In this document: positions 63,650 through 64,000 of the stretch, piece by piece
How the letters are laid out: every line of letters begins with the position of its first letter
Numbering within the stretch: position 1 is the first letter of the stretch
Origin: Pteria penguin
Lineage: Eukaryota > Mollusca > Bivalvia > Pterioida > Pteriidae
Assembly: GCA_035048485.1 (NCBI GenBank)
Contig: CM068580.1
Coordinates: 53,484,975-53,548,974 of the forward strand
Length of the DNA stretch: 64,000 bases
Direction of reading: 5' to 3'
The notes under the pieces: model-generated
What the model saw: the letters and a program-made list of their open reading frames with translations, nothing else
The model's database searches: none
What the model was told of the DNA's origin: nothing
Translations under genes and position numbers: made by a program

Positions 63650-64000
63650 CCAGCGAAAAACGGCCCGACTCAAATTATTTTTCAGCGATTTTTTAAAAAG
63701 AATTATGTTTCCAGAAGAAAGTAAACACATTACTGGTTTGTGTGTTTATTATATGAAGTCTTTTGAGTGCTCTTCTTTAAAGCATCAGTGATAATGAACA
63801 GATACAGGAATGACATCTGGAGACAGCGAGATTGATCAAATTTTGCTGCTTTCTGCATATTTGTTGACATTTATCTGGGTAGCAAGTTACATTTAAACAG
63901 ATAATCAAAAGTAAACTTAAACAACTTAAATTTTGAACATTCCTATACATGGAAGTAACATTGATTTTGTACATTTATCTGTATAACTAGTGGACAACAA
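63650..64000. other. Upstream flank, nothing recognised
   Basis: AT-rich; no gene or repeat boundary that I can support. Confidence 0.4.

Overview
This window is animal nuclear DNA, AT-rich, with intron-split genes and very dense repeats. Bivalve-type repeats (elements with a conserved GGCCC palindromic head, a terminal hairpin and internal arrays of about 145-170 bp) suggest a bivalve mollusc. That assignment is inference; the species cannot be named from the sequence.

Two protein-coding genes converge tail to tail. On the plus strand, positions 276-3021 hold the last four coding exons of the mitochondrial trifunctional protein beta subunit (HADHB, 3-ketoacyl-CoA thiolase); the 5' part lies before the window. 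On the minus strand, 22 exons between 59207 and 12194 encode an ATAD2/ATAD2B-type chromatin AAA+ ATPase with bromodomain. A proposed 28-bp first coding exon at 60236-60263 fits in splice phase. With it the whole coding sequence would be present, about 1446 residues. All 21 junctions from exon 2 onward join in frame. Domain order is basic/acidic N-terminus, active AAA1, degenerate AAA2, bromodomain, long disordered serine-rich tail and conserved C-terminal helices.

Between the two stop codons (3022-12193) there is no gene, only repeats and the likely 3' UTRs. The ATAD2 introns are packed with transposable elements: tRNA-derived SINEs, TA-flanked TIR elements, CAGGG...CCCTG elements with mostly 5-bp target duplications, hAT remnants carrying a TTF-type finger (46043-46540) or a split BED finger (60772-63330), an L1/Tx1-like LINE fragment, a reverse-transcriptase fragment, fold-backs and near-perfect palindromes.

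The most informative locus is intron 48883-43310. One SINE with a 17-bp duplication was entered by a hAT element. That element was entered by a TA-flanked element, which then took a 550-bp TTAA element and two tiny palindromes of 38 and 25 bp, each with its own 7-bp duplication. A related copy at 29449-30379 supplies the empty site for the last three insertions.

The two cellular genes have unrelated roles (fatty acid beta-oxidation; chromatin and transcription). I see no operon-like or pathway link between them, only neighbourhood. No rRNA, functional tRNA or CRISPR array was seen.
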